Shown here in pieces: positions 36,769-45,424 of a stretch of DNA of 64,000 nucleotides. Under the pieces are notes generated by a model. That model was not told the origin of the DNA and made no database searches. It worked only from the letters and a program-made list of their open reading frames with translations. Each line of letters starts with the position of its first letter. Position 1 is the first letter of the stretch. The position numbers were made by a program, and so were the translations under genes. The stretch is from contig OZ244839.1 of assembly GCA_965220825.1 (NCBI GenBank), positions 1-64,000 on the forward strand, written 5' to 3'. The stretch comes from G965220825 sp965220825. Lineage in GTDB: Bacteria > Pseudomonadota > Alphaproteobacteria > UBA828.

Positions 36769-36798
36769 AAGTTAGCCACTTCGGCCCGTCCTGTCCAA
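36769..36798 (-). promoter_or_regulatory. Candidate sigma70-type promoter for the cytochrome c gene
   Basis: Read on the minus strand, TTGGAC and TAACTT are separated by 18 bases, ending 57 bp before the cytochrome c start codon. The leader then contains a GGGCGG-TTTTGG-CCGCCC hairpin. Sequence match only. Confidence 0.35.
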
Positions 36799-36878
36799 TG
36801 TGCTCCGAAGGTGTCGTCCGCACGCGGTTTTCGAATCCCGGCCGGGGCAAAGCGGGTCGCGGGGAACCGGTGCACGAA

Positions 36879-38252
36879 TCACCCCAGGCGGGCGAGGAGG
36901 CGGACCAGGCGGCGGGTGCGGGGGGCGGTGAGGGCGGGCGTGTAGAACTCCCCCGCGGCGCGGGCGGTGGCCTCGCTCAGGGTGGGGTAGGGCACCACGG
37001 TCCGCGCGAGCGCGCCGATCTTCAGACGGCGGTCGACGGCGAGTATCCAGGGGAGGAGGAGCTCGCCGGCATGCTTGCCCGCCAGGGTTGCGCCTAGTAC
37101 CCGTCCGCGCCGCGTCGCCACCACCTTGAGCAGCCCGGTGGCCGTGCCCTCGCAGACCGCCCGGTCGTTCTCGCCGAAGGGGGCTCTGAGGATGCGCAGG
37201 CTGTGCCCCGCCGCCCGCGCCGCGGCCTCGTCGAGGCCCACATGGGCGAGCTCGGGGTCCGTGTAGGTCACCCACGGCACGGCGCGATAGCCGACCCGGG
37301 CGGGCAGGCGGAACAGCGCGTTGGCCAGCACCACCCGTGCCTGATAGCTCGCCATATGGGTGAAGCGGTGGGGTCCCACCGCGTCGCCGAGTGCGTGGAT
37401 CCGCCGGTTGGTCGTGCGCAGGCGGGAGTCCACGAGCGGCGCGCCGTCCTCCAGCGCGACATCCGCCTCCTCCAGCCCGAGCCCCTCCACATTGGGCCTC
37501 CGCCCCGCGGCGATCAGCAGATGGGAGCCCTCGATGCGGCGCTCCTCGTCGCCCGCGCGCACCGTGAGCGCGACGCCGCTGTCGGTGGCCGCCGCGCTGG
37601 TGGCGGTTGCGCCCTCCACGATCTCCACACCGTCGTTGACCAGAGAGTCGCGCACGAAAGCCGCGAGCTCCGGGTCGTCGCGGGGCAGGAACCGCGATGC
37701 CTGGATCAGGGTGACCTGCGCACCGAGCCGGCGATAGGCCTGCGCCATCTCTGCACCCACCGGCCCCCCGCCGAGCACGATGAGGCGGTCGGGCTCGGGC
37801 GCCGAATCGAACAGGGTCTCGTTGGTGAAATAGGGGACGGAGTCGAGCCCGGGAAGCGGCGGGACGAACGGCTTCGAGCCCGTCGCCAGGACGAAGCGCC
37901 GGGCGGTGACGCTGGTGTCTCCCGTTTCCAGGAAGCGCCGCGCGACGAAGCGGGCCTTGCCGCGCAGCACATGCACGCCGAGGCCGCGGAAGCGCTCCGC
38001 GGAATCGCGAGGCGCGATTTCTGCGATGGCGTGGCGCATATGGTCGTAGGCCTCGGCGAAGCTCGCGCCCCGCGTCGCCGCCGAGAGCAGCGCCTTGGAG
38101 GGGACGCAGCCGATATTGAGGCATTCGCCCCCCATGCGTCCCTGCTCGATGAGGATCGTGGACGCGCCCATGCGCGCCGCACCGGCCGCGACCGAAAGAC
38201 CCGCGGCCCCCGCCCCGATAACGCAGAGATCCGCTCTGATCTTGTCCACCAC
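36879..38252 (-). CDS. FAD-dependent pyridine nucleotide-disulfide oxidoreductase (mercuric reductase-like)
   Basis: A 457-residue class I flavoprotein disulfide reductase. It has the FAD motif CVIGAGAAGLSVAAGAA, the redox-active pair C44-LNIG-C49 in GGECLNIGCVPSK, the NAD(P) motif LIVLGGGPVGAEMAQAYRRLG and the second FAD motif IHALGDAVG. The C-terminal dimer interface reads VVPYPTLSEA, with Tyr where lipoamide dehydrogenases and glutathione reductases carry the catalytic His, as in MerA-like proteins. No HMA domain or mer genes are seen, so mercury reduction is not claimed. It lies downstream of an imelysin gene but behind a strong hairpin. Confidence 0.85.
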   Translation of the reverse strand: MVDKIRADLCVIGAGAAGLSVAAGAARMGASTILIEQGRMGGECLNIGCVPSKALLSAATRGASFAEAYDHMRHAIAEIAPRDSAERFRGLGVHVLRGKARFVARRFLETGDTSVTARRFVLATGSKPFVPPLPGLDSVPYFTNETLFDSAPEPDRLIVLGGGPVGAEMAQAYRRLGAQVTLIQASRFLPRDDPELAAFVRDSLVNDGVEIVEGATATSAAATDSGVALTVRAGDEERRIEGSHLLIAAGRRPNVEGLGLEEADVALEDGAPLVDSRLRTTNRRIHALGDAVGPHRFTHMASYQARVVLANALFRLPARVGYRAVPWVTYTDPELAHVGLDEAAARAAGHSLRILRAPFGENDRAVCEGTATGLLKVVATRRGRVLGATLAGKHAGELLLPWILAVDRRLKIGALARTVVPYPTLSEATARAAGEFYTPALTAPRTRRLVRLLARLG

Positions 38253-38315
38253 GGCGCCCCGCTGCCCGCTCGCCGGCGATCATAGCCCTCGCCGGCCGCA
38301 CGGCAAACGCGGCGT

Positions 38316-38351
38316 CCCCGGGCGCCGGCCGAGGAGGCCGCGCGCCCGGGG
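38316..38351 (-). terminator. Strong GC-rich hairpin downstream of imelysin gene
   Basis: CCCCGGGCGC at 38316-38325 pairs perfectly with GCGCCCGGGG at 38342-38351, with a second 5-bp stem (CGGCC/GGCCG) nested inside. It starts 10 bp after the imelysin stop codon on the minus strand. There is no T-tract, so it is a putative transcript 3'-end or mRNA-stabilising structure, not a classical intrinsic terminator. Confidence 0.5.
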
Positions 38352-38361
38352 GTATCCAGGC

Positions 38362-39612
38362 TTATTCGAAAACGGCCTCGGGGTCGTCGAGGCTGTCCGA
38401 GCCTTCGAACGCGAGCGCCGTGAGGCCGATTGCGCCGGCGGCCGTCTCGATGGCCGCGGTCTGCGCCGTGAGCGCGTCGATGGCGGCCTGGACCCGGGCG
38501 TTGCCCGGACCGTTGCCCTCGCCGATCATCTGATCGTAGGCCTCGCCGCCCTCGGCGGCCGCCACGAGCGCCGTCATTGCCGCCATCGTACCGTCGAGGC
38601 GGGCGCGCAAGGCCGCGTCCGCCTCCGGGGAGGCTGCGGCCACGAGATCGGAGAGGCTCGGCCCGTCGATGACCGTTCCGTCGATCCGCACATATTCGCC
38701 CAGATAGACATTGCGGATGCCCATGGCGTCGTAATAGTGCGAGTAGTGGGTGTTGTCGCTGAAACAGTCGTGCTCCTCCTCCGGGTCGTGAAGGAGCAGG
38801 CCGAGCTTCATCCGCTCGCCGGCAAGCTCCCCGTAGGAGAGGCTGCCCATGCCGGTTACGATGGCGGAGAGGCCGGTCTCTTCGAGCACGCTCATACGCG
38901 CTTCACCGCCCGGCGCCCACTGGGCGGTGATCCACGCGAGATCGTCCACCAGCAGGTCGGCGGCCGCCAGCAGATACGCCGCGCGGCGTTCGCAGTTCCC
39001 CCAGGAACAGGACGCCGGATCGAAGTCGCTCGCCGGCCGCATCCCGGCGCCGGGCCCCGTGCCGTTGAGATCCTGGCCCCAGAGCAGGAACTCGATCGCG
39101 TGATAGCCGGTGGCCACGTTGGCCTCCACGCCGCCGAGCTCATGCAGCGTTTCGCCGAGCAGGCTCTTGTCGATGGTCCGCGCATCGATCGTCTGCCCCG
39201 CGAAATCGAAGGAGGGGTTGGCGATCACGTTCGCACGGAAGCCCGGGTTTTCCTCCGAGTCGGCGCCGTAGCTGGAAGCGACATAGTCGATGAGGCCCTC
39301 GTCGAGCGGCCAGGCGTTCACCTTGCCTTCCCAGTCGTCGACGATGGCGTTGCCAAAACGATAGACCTCGCTCTGTTGGTAGGGGACGCGCGCGGCCTTC
39401 CACGCCATGCGCGCCGCCTCCATGGCCTCTTCGGTGGGCGTGGCGGCCAGCCGCTCCAGCGCATCCCGCAGATCGCGGGCGCTGGTCAGCGAATCTTCGT
39501 ATTTCGCGTGTGCGAGATCCGCATAGTGGGCGAGCACGTCCCGTTCATTGGTCGCCGCGAAGGACGGCGCCGCGAGAACGGAGCACAAGAGGGTAGCCAG
39601 AAGCATTCTCAT
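38362..39612 (-). CDS. Imelysin family protein (IrpA-like, iron-regulated)
   Basis: A 416-residue periplasmic or outer-envelope protein. A signal peptide (about residues 1-19, ending APSFAA) precedes the imelysin domain. The GxHxxE motif is G169-Y-H171-A-I-E174 in ATGYHAIEFLLWGQ, and the characteristic HDPEEEHDCFSDNTHYSHYYD-type region is present. Imelysins are thought to bind iron and are repeatedly found in Fur-controlled operons; protease activity once proposed for the family is doubtful. It follows the LbtU-type porin gene by 30 bp and is probably cotranscribed from the Fur-box promoter. Confidence 0.94.
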   Translation of the reverse strand: MRMLLATLLCSVLAAPSFAATNERDVLAHYADLAHAKYEDSLTSARDLRDALERLAATPTEEAMEAARMAWKAARVPYQQSEVYRFGNAIVDDWEGKVNAWPLDEGLIDYVASSYGADSEENPGFRANVIANPSFDFAGQTIDARTIDKSLLGETLHELGGVEANVATGYHAIEFLLWGQDLNGTGPGAGMRPASDFDPASCSWGNCERRAAYLLAAADLLVDDLAWITAQWAPGGEARMSVLEETGLSAIVTGMGSLSYGELAGERMKLGLLLHDPEEEHDCFSDNTHYSHYYDAMGIRNVYLGEYVRIDGTVIDGPSLSDLVAAASPEADAALRARLDGTMAAMTALVAAAEGGEAYDQMIGEGNGPGNARVQAAIDALTAQTAAIETAAGAIGLTALAFEGSDSLDDPEAVFE

Positions 39613-39642
39613 ATCGGGTATCTCCCGTTAGAAGGATGGATG

Positions 39643-40794
39643 TCAGAATTCGGTCGCGAGCTGAGCGGTAGCGGTCGTGCTGTCGCTTCCGCTCCCGCCG
39701 TCGCCGACGCTATAATCCTCGTCGCGCGCCCACTCGACGCCGAGGCCCACCCCGTCGCCCAGCTCCACGGAAATCCCGACCAGAAGCCGATTCTCCGGAA
39801 GCTCGAGCGCCAAGGCTTCGTCCGTCCCCTGATAGCTGACGGCGGCCGTCGCAGCCCGGCCCATCAGATCGAAGCCGAGGGCCGCCTCGGTGGTCCATGC
39901 GGAGGGCTCCGCCCCCTGGCCCCCGAAGTCGAGCTCGCCCGTCGCGAAAGCGTCGAGCGCCGTGACATATTCGCCGATCAGGGAAACCTCGCCGAAACTC
40001 GCGACGGCGCTCACGGCCGCGCCCGCAACCGCATCATTCGCCGCGCTATCCGCGATCCCATCGCCGATACCGTCGGAATCGCCGATGTCGGACAAGTAGG
40101 AGACGGTGAGGCCGAAGGCCGAGTCTTCGCCTTCCACCATATGTCCGAGTGTGGCGCCGAAGGTCTGTATCTGATCATCGCCGTCCCGGTCGACATCCCC
40201 GTTGAAGGCGAACGCCGCGGCGTGGGTGCCGCCGTTCTCGAACGCGAGCTGCAGGGCGTCTTCCCTTGTCTCGCCGATGTTGAGAGTGAGCGGGTCGGAG
40301 ATCAAATTCGTCGCGAACGCACCGAAGGGCAGATAGTGCCGGCCGACGACGACGGAGACCGGCGACTCCGGCTCTGCCATCGCCACGAACGCCTCGTCGA
40401 CCTCCAGCTTGTCGTCGTCGCCGTTATAGGTGAAGGCGATTTCGGCGCCGGCCCAGTCGTTGAGTTGGCCTGAGACGCCGAGATCGATCGTGGCCGCATC
40501 GATATCGGTCACGGTGTCGCCGTCGGCGTCCGAGTGGGAGGCTTCGATCTCGATGACTCCGCCGACCTCGACCGCGTCGAACCAGTGTCCCTCGCCTCTG
40601 GCGCCTTCCGTCAGTTCGGCAATCTGGCGGTCCTTCTCGACGATGGTCCGATCCTGCGCGGCGACACGCTGCTCCAGATATTGGATGCGCTGCTCCATCT
40701 TCGCGAGCCGATCCTCAATGGAACCGTCGGCGAGCGCCGTGCCGTGCCATGCGCCTGCCGCCAGAAGGCCCGCGGCCACAATTTTTGCTTTCAT
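39643..40794 (-). CDS. LbtU-family siderophore porin-like outer-membrane protein
   Basis: A 383-residue outer-membrane protein: signal peptide ending near GTALADG, a short coiled coil (EDRLAKMEQRIQYLEQRV and following heptads, about residues 25-62), then a barrel with alternating strands and a C-terminal Phe (QLATEF), the usual outer-membrane insertion signal. The coiled-coil plus barrel layout fits the LbtU family, which takes up legiobactin in Legionella without a TonB plug. Siderophore uptake here is inferred from the family and from the adjacent Fur-like sites and imelysin genes. First gene of the leftward operon. Confidence 0.82.
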   Translation of the reverse strand: MKAKIVAAGLLAAGAWHGTALADGSIEDRLAKMEQRIQYLEQRVAAQDRTIVEKDRQIAELTEGARGEGHWFDAVEVGGVIEIEASHSDADGDTVTDIDAATIDLGVSGQLNDWAGAEIAFTYNGDDDKLEVDEAFVAMAEPESPVSVVVGRHYLPFGAFATNLISDPLTLNIGETREDALQLAFENGGTHAAAFAFNGDVDRDGDDQIQTFGATLGHMVEGEDSAFGLTVSYLSDIGDSDGIGDGIADSAANDAVAGAAVSAVASFGEVSLIGEYVTALDAFATGELDFGGQGAEPSAWTTEAALGFDLMGRAATAAVSYQGTDEALALELPENRLLVGISVELGDGVGLGVEWARDEDYSVGDGGSGSDSTTATAQLATEF

Positions 40795-40882
40795 CTTTAT
40801 CCCCTTCGCTCGGTGCGTCGCGTTGCAGCTTCACACCGTGCGCGGCGTGCGCCGGCTGAAGCCATTGCATGACCGTAGTAGT

Positions 40883-40918
40883 AATGAGAGTCATTCGCAA
40901 TACGAATGAGACGCATTT
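40883..40918. promoter_or_regulatory. Tandem Fur-box-like operators in the iron divergon
   Basis: AATGA-GAG-TCATT at 40883-40895 is a perfect inverted repeat matching the core of the Fur consensus. A second, imperfect copy, AATGA-GAC-GCATT, follows at 40905-40917. They sit between the divergent porin and di-heme oxidoreductase genes, about 90 and 65 bp from the two starts, and so could repress both operons when iron is plentiful. In some alphaproteobacteria Irr or RirA replaces Fur, so the regulator is inferred. Confidence 0.75.
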
Positions 40919-40980
40919 TCGCAAAACGCTTTTTTGACTATGGTTGGGGCCATGCACGATTCAGGCCGGGTCGGGGAAGG

Positions 40981-42492
40981 ATGATGGGTCCGCTTGCACG
41001 GGTGGCGCTTGCTGCGTCGTTCACGCTTGCCGCCGCCTCGCCGCCGACATCACTGACTCCCGCACTTGCAGCGGCGGATGACCGCGCCCGCGTCGCGTCG
41101 GTCGTGCAGCCGACGACGGACTTCTCGCGTGCCGAGCGCTACGAGCGCCGTCCCGGCGGTGCGGCGACGGTGTTCAAGGCGACCAACCGCGATGCGTTCT
41201 CCCATCCGTCGGCCAACATGTCCTTCGAGCGGGAGCTGGAGTTTCGGGTGGGAGACGGAATCTTCCGCAAGCTCTGGGTATCGGCACCGAGCTCCACCGC
41301 GACGTCGGACGGTCTCGGCCCGCTGTTCAATGCGCGCGCGTGCCAGCGCTGCCATGTGAAGGACGGGCGGGGCCGCCCACCGGAAGAAGGTGGGCGCGCC
41401 GAATCTTTCCTGTTGCGGCTCTCCATTCCGCCCCGCAACGCCGCGGAGCGGGCGGCCTTGGACGAAGGAAGAAAAACCGTCATAGCGGAGCCGGTCTATG
41501 GCGGCCAGTTGCAGACCTTCGCCGTCCAGGGGCATGCGGCGGAAGGGGATGTCTCCATCGCCTACACGGAAAGGCCGGTGACGCTCGCCGACGGTACGAC
41601 AGTGCGTCTCAGGGAGCCGATCTATGCCGTCTCCGACCTCCGCTACGGGCCGCTCCATCCCGCGACCATGGTATCGCCACGCATCGCCCCGCCGATGATC
41701 GGCATGGGGCTGCTGGAGGCCATCCCGGAGGTGGACATCCTGGCCGCGGCGGATCCGGACGACCGGGACGGAGACGGCATCTCCGGCCGTGCCAACCGGG
41801 TGTGGAGCGACGAGGAGGGAAGGGTCGCGTTGGGCCGGTTCGGGTGGAAGGCGGGCCAGCCCACCGTCGCGCAGCAGGCCGCCGCCGCCTTCCGCGGCGA
41901 TATCGGCATTTCGACACCGCTCTATCCCCGCCCCTGGGGGGACTGCATGCCCGCGCAGCGTGCCTGTCGCGCCGCGCCCCATGGCGGCCGTTCGATAACG
42001 GAGCGTGTGGAGGCGGAGGCCGCCCTCTTCGACCTGCTGGTCTTCTACAGCCGCAATCTCGGCGTTCCGGCGCGGCGCGGCCTGGACGACGCCCAGGTGC
42101 TGGAAGGCAAGCGGCTCTTCTACGATGCGAATTGCACCGGCTGCCACCGGCCCAAATTCGTGACTCGGCGGGATTCAATCGGCGAGGAACAGTCCTTCCA
42201 GCTCATCTGGCCCTATACGGACCTCTTGCTGCACGACATGGGTGAGGGGCTTGCCGACGGCCGGCCGGAGGGGCTGGCGACGGGTCGGGAGTGGCGCACG
42301 CCGCCGCTATGGGGCATCGGCCTCACCGAGACCGTGAGCGGCCACAGCCTATTTCTCCATGACGGCCGCGCGCGGGGTCTTCTGGAGGCCATCCTGTGGC
42401 ATGGCGGGGAGGCGGAAGCCGCCAAGCGCCGGGTCGTTGCCATGACGCGGGACGAACGCGAGGCGCTCCTAGCCTTCCTGCGCTCGCTTTGA
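40981..42492 (+). CDS. Di-heme oxidoreductase family protein (DHOR, 'thiol oxidoreductase')
   Basis: A 503-residue exported c-type cytochrome. A signal peptide (about residues 1-31, ending PALAAADD) is followed by two haem sites, C121-Q-R-C124-H125 and C385-T-G-C388-H389, as in the di-heme oxidoreductase family. Members are regularly found with imelysins in iron-regulated operons, suggesting periplasmic redox handling of iron. ATG 40981 or the adjacent ATG 40984 is the likely start, preceded by GGGGAAGG; the longer frame from 40906 begins inside the operator and was not used. It is separated by 16 bp from the downstream imelysin gene. Confidence 0.9.
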   Translation: MMGPLARVALAASFTLAAASPPTSLTPALAAADDRARVASVVQPTTDFSRAERYERRPGGAATVFKATNRDAFSHPSANMSFERELEFRVGDGIFRKLWVSAPSSTATSDGLGPLFNARACQRCHVKDGRGRPPEEGGRAESFLLRLSIPPRNAAERAALDEGRKTVIAEPVYGGQLQTFAVQGHAAEGDVSIAYTERPVTLADGTTVRLREPIYAVSDLRYGPLHPATMVSPRIAPPMIGMGLLEAIPEVDILAAADPDDRDGDGISGRANRVWSDEEGRVALGRFGWKAGQPTVAQQAAAAFRGDIGISTPLYPRPWGDCMPAQRACRAAPHGGRSITERVEAEAALFDLLVFYSRNLGVPARRGLDDAQVLEGKRLFYDANCTGCHRPKFVTRRDSIGEEQSFQLIWPYTDLLLHDMGEGLADGRPEGLATGREWRTPPLWGIGLTETVSGHSLFLHDGRARGLLEAILWHGGEAEAAKRRVVAMTRDEREALLAFLRSL

Positions 42493-42508
42493 GGGAGTGA
42501 AACGCCGC

Positions 42509-43597
42509 ATGAGATGCATGTTGGTTCTATTGGCCCCGGTGCTTCTGTTTGTCGTTCATTCGGCATCGGCCGCGCGTGCCGACACCCTTTCCCCAAGCGA
42601 TTACGCCCGCGTCAACGCGGCGCTGGTCGAGGACCATGTCGTGCCGCGTTACGAGCGCTTGTCGGCGGCGGCTCTGCGGTTCACGGAAGCCGTGACGGCG
42701 TTGTGCGCCGGCGGGGCGCAGGATCCGGCGCCTGCGAGAGCGGAGTTCGACGCACTGATGGGATCATGGATGGGGGTCCAGCATGTGCGCTTCGGTCCGG
42801 TGGAGCACTTCATGCGGAGCTATCGGTTCTATTTCTGGCCCCAGGCGCGCGGCAAGGCGCGGCGCGCCGTGGACGAAGCGGTAGCAGAGAGGGAGCATGC
42901 ACCCGAGACTGGCGGTATCGACCGCGCCAATGTCGCGGTCCAGGGCTTGATTGCCGCCGAAATACTCCTTTACGACAGGCCGTCTCCCGGTGCGGGGACC
43001 GCCGGCTGCGGCCTGCTGTCGGCGGTTGCCGAGAACATGCGTGGCATGGCGGCGGGCATCGTCGCGGAGTGGAAGGGCGGCGAGCGACCTTTTGCCGGGG
43101 TCATGACCGGCCCGGGGCCTGAGAACGATCACTTCGCGAACCACCAAGACGCCACGCTCGCCCTCTTCCGGAGCCTCTATGACGGCTTGCAGTTCACCGC
43201 CGAGATCAGGTTGAGAGCGGTTGTGGGCGAATCGCTGGAGGCCGCGCGCCCTCACTCCGCCGAATCCCGCCGCAGCGGACGCTCCCTTCGTAACGTCCTC
43301 GACAGTCTCGAGGCGTTGCAGGCCCTCTATGGCGGCGAGGGAGGGCCGGGTCTCGGCAGTCTGGCGCAAACGGCCGATCCCAAGCTCGACCGCCTGCTGC
43401 GCAAGGCCTTCCGCCTCTCGCTCGGCACCGCAAGCACGGTCGCGACACCGCTGGAGGCGGCCGCGAAAGACCCCGCTCTCCGGCCCCGGGCAGAAAAGCT
43501 CGTGCTTCAGGTTCGGGCGCTCACGCAGATCGTGAGAGACCGGCTCGGACTCGCGCTGGGCCTCGCGGTGGGCTTCAACGCGCTCGATGGGGATTGA
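42509..43597 (+). CDS. Imelysin family protein (second copy, degenerate motif)
   Basis: A 362-residue exported protein. The N-terminus MRCMLVLLAPVLLFVVHSAS is a signal peptide, and the body resembles imelysin-like proteins (PEDHVVPRYERL-like opening, seen here as VEDHVVPRYERLSAAA, and the WMGVQHVRFGPVEHF region). The GxHxxE position reads GLIAAEILLYD, so the His is missing, as in the IrpA-like subgroup with GLPALE. ATG 42509 was chosen; an in-frame GTG at 42497 gives a four-residue longer product. It follows the di-heme protein closely and overlaps the DUF1513 gene by 11 bp, so the three are one operon. Confidence 0.88.
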   Translation: MRCMLVLLAPVLLFVVHSASAARADTLSPSDYARVNAALVEDHVVPRYERLSAAALRFTEAVTALCAGGAQDPAPARAEFDALMGSWMGVQHVRFGPVEHFMRSYRFYFWPQARGKARRAVDEAVAEREHAPETGGIDRANVAVQGLIAAEILLYDRPSPGAGTAGCGLLSAVAENMRGMAAGIVAEWKGGERPFAGVMTGPGPENDHFANHQDATLALFRSLYDGLQFTAEIRLRAVVGESLEAARPHSAESRRSGRSLRNVLDSLEALQALYGGEGGPGLGSLAQTADPKLDRLLRKAFRLSLGTASTVATPLEAAAKDPALRPRAEKLVLQVRALTQIVRDRLGLALGLAVGFNALDGD

Positions 43598-44735
43598 GCG
43601 CAGAACCGCGCTGAGGCTCCTTGGCGGGGCGTTCGCGGGCTCGTTCCTGCCGGTTCCGCTTCGCGCGGCGGCACCCGATGCAGCCTATCTAAGCGCCCGG
43701 GCAGACGCGTCCGGCGGGTATTTCGTCAGCGGCTTCTCGGCACGTGGCGACCGCGTCTTCGATCTGCCTCTGCCGGGCCGCGGACATTCCTTCGCCCTCC
43801 ATCCGTTCGAGCCGGTCGCGGTGCATTTCGCGCGCCGGCCGGGCCGCTTCGCCCTTGCGGTCGATTATGCGCGTGGAACGGTCCTCTCTGCGTTCGCCGC
43901 ACCGCCGGGCCGGCATTTCTACGGCCACGGTGTCTTCGGCCCCGGCGGCCGCCTGCTCTATGCCACCGAGAACGACTTCGAGGGCGGGCGCGGTGTCGTC
44001 GGAATCTACGCGCCCACCCGCCGCTACGCGCGTATCGGCGAGTTTCCGTCCCACGGCCTCGGACCGCACGACATAAGGCTGCTGGCGGACGGCGAGACCC
44101 TGGTCCTGGCCAATGGCGGCATCCTGACCCGGCCCGATTTGCCGCGGATCAAGCTCAATCTGCCGACCATGGCACCGTCGCTCTGCCATATCGACCGGCG
44201 GACCGGCACGTTGCGGGCGGAACACCGGCTTGCGGACGCGCTGCATCAACTCAGCATCCGCCACTTGGCGCTGGGGCCGCGGGACCGCGTAGCGGTCGCG
44301 ATGCAGTATGAAGGCCCGACGGGAGATGTCGTGCCGCTCGTCGCCCTTCACGATCCGGGGCGGAAGGGCGCCGGACTCCGCCTCCTGCACGGGCCGCCGG
44401 CGGTGCTGCGGGCGATGAAGGGCTATTGCGGTAGCGTCTGCTTCGATTCCAGCGGGTGCATAATCGCCGTATCGGCGCCGCGCGGCGATCTCACGACCTT
44501 CTGGGACGCGGATTCGGGGGACTATCTGTCGTCCGCAGATGTGGGTGACGGCAGCGGGGTCTCGCCGGCGGGGCAGCCGGGGACCTTCCTTGCCAGCAGT
44601 GGCCGGGGCGGGGTCTTCCTGGTCCGCGCGCGGTCCGGTGAGACGCGGCCCTTGGAAGGGGCCTTCCTTTCTGCCGGCCGCTGGGACAATCACCTGGCCG
44701 CGACCGCCGCCCGCGGACGTGCCGCGGCGAATTGA
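43587..44735 (+). CDS. DUF1513 domain-containing exported protein (Tat signal)
   Basis: A 382-residue protein with a twin-arginine signal (ERRTALRLLGGAFAGSF) and a beta-propeller-like body of the DUF1513 family, with segments such as GHGVFGPGGRLLYATENDF and SHGLGPHDIRLLADGETLVLANGGI. Function is unknown; the family is conserved as the last gene of imelysin/di-heme oxidoreductase operons, so a role in periplasmic iron handling is inferred. It overlaps the preceding imelysin gene by 11 bp. Its stop codon lies within the -35 box of the rpsD promoter. Confidence 0.9.
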   Translation: MGIERRTALRLLGGAFAGSFLPVPLRAAAPDAAYLSARADASGGYFVSGFSARGDRVFDLPLPGRGHSFALHPFEPVAVHFARRPGRFALAVDYARGTVLSAFAAPPGRHFYGHGVFGPGGRLLYATENDFEGGRGVVGIYAPTRRYARIGEFPSHGLGPHDIRLLADGETLVLANGGILTRPDLPRIKLNLPTMAPSLCHIDRRTGTLRAEHRLADALHQLSIRHLALGPRDRVAVAMQYEGPTGDVVPLVALHDPGRKGAGLRLLHGPPAVLRAMKGYCGSVCFDSSGCIIAVSAPRGDLTTFWDADSGDYLSSADVGDGSGVSPAGQPGTFLASSGRGGVFLVRARSGETRPLEGAFLSAGRWDNHLAATAARGRAAAN

Positions 44736-44759
44736 CACACGGCCGCCGCCGCCTATAGT
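44732..44759 (+). promoter_or_regulatory. Sigma70-type promoter for rpsD
   Basis: TTGACA (44732-44737) and TATAGT (44754-44759) with a 16-bp spacer, about 50 bp upstream of rpsD. The -35 box matches consensus exactly and overlaps the DUF1513 stop codon, which insulates the ribosomal gene from the iron operon in sequence but not necessarily from read-through. Confidence 0.75.
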
Positions 44760-44809
44760 GCCGGCTCTGGCGCGGCTCGGCGGTCGCGCGACCCCTCGGC
44801 ATGGATGCG

Positions 44810-45424
44810 ATGAGCAAGCGGCTACAGTCGAAATACAAGATCTGCCGGCGCCTGGGCGTCAACCTCTGGGGGCGCCCCAAGAGCCCCACCAACAAGCGCG
44901 ACTACGGGCCCGGGCAGCATGGCCAGCGGCGGCGCAAGCCGTCGGACTACGGTGTGCAGCTCTCGGCCAAGCAGCGTCTGCGCGGCTATTACGGCAACAT
45001 CACCGAGAAGCAGTTCCGCCGCTATTACAAGACTGCGGGCGAGCGCAAGGGAGACACCAGCGAGAACCTGGTCGGCCTGCTGGAGCGCCGCCTCGATGCG
45101 GTGGTCTATCGCATGAAGTTCGTGCCCACGGTTTTCGCCGCCCGGCAGTTCGTGAACCACGGCCACATCGCCGTCAACGGCAGGCGCGTCACCATCCCGA
45201 GCTACCTGGTGAAGGAAGAGGACAGGATCACGGTCAAACAGCGCTCGCGCGAGCTCCCCATGGTGCTGGACGCCGTCGAATCGCCGGAGCGCGAAGTGCC
45301 CGACTATATGGAAGTGGACCACGAGCGCATGGAGGGCCGCTTCATTCGCGTGCCCAAGCTCGCCGACGTGCCCTATCCCGTCCAGATGGAACCCAACCTC
45401 GTCATCGAATATTACTCCCGCTGA
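44810..45424 (+). CDS. rpsD: 30S ribosomal protein S4
   Basis: A 204-residue ribosomal protein that binds 16S rRNA early in 30S assembly. Family signatures are plain: MSKRLQSKYKICRRLGVNLW, GRPKSPTNKRDYGPGQHGQRR, the central S4 RNA-binding domain (LERRLDAVVYRMKFVPT, RQFVNHGHIAVNGRRV), and the end PNLVIEYYSR. ATG 44810 matches the usual family N-terminus; ATG 44801 would add MDA. It stands apart from any ribosomal-protein cluster, as in other alphaproteobacteria. Confidence 0.97.
   Translation: MSKRLQSKYKICRRLGVNLWGRPKSPTNKRDYGPGQHGQRRRKPSDYGVQLSAKQRLRGYYGNITEKQFRRYYKTAGERKGDTSENLVGLLERRLDAVVYRMKFVPTVFAARQFVNHGHIAVNGRRVTIPSYLVKEEDRITVKQRSRELPMVLDAVESPEREVPDYMEVDHERMEGRFIRVPKLADVPYPVQMEPNLVIEYYSR

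Noticed and set aside
36879..38252. Mercuric reductase (merA) call
   Set aside because: No N-terminal HMA domain, no C-terminal Cys pair and no mer genes nearby; only the Tyr in the interface motif resembles MerA.
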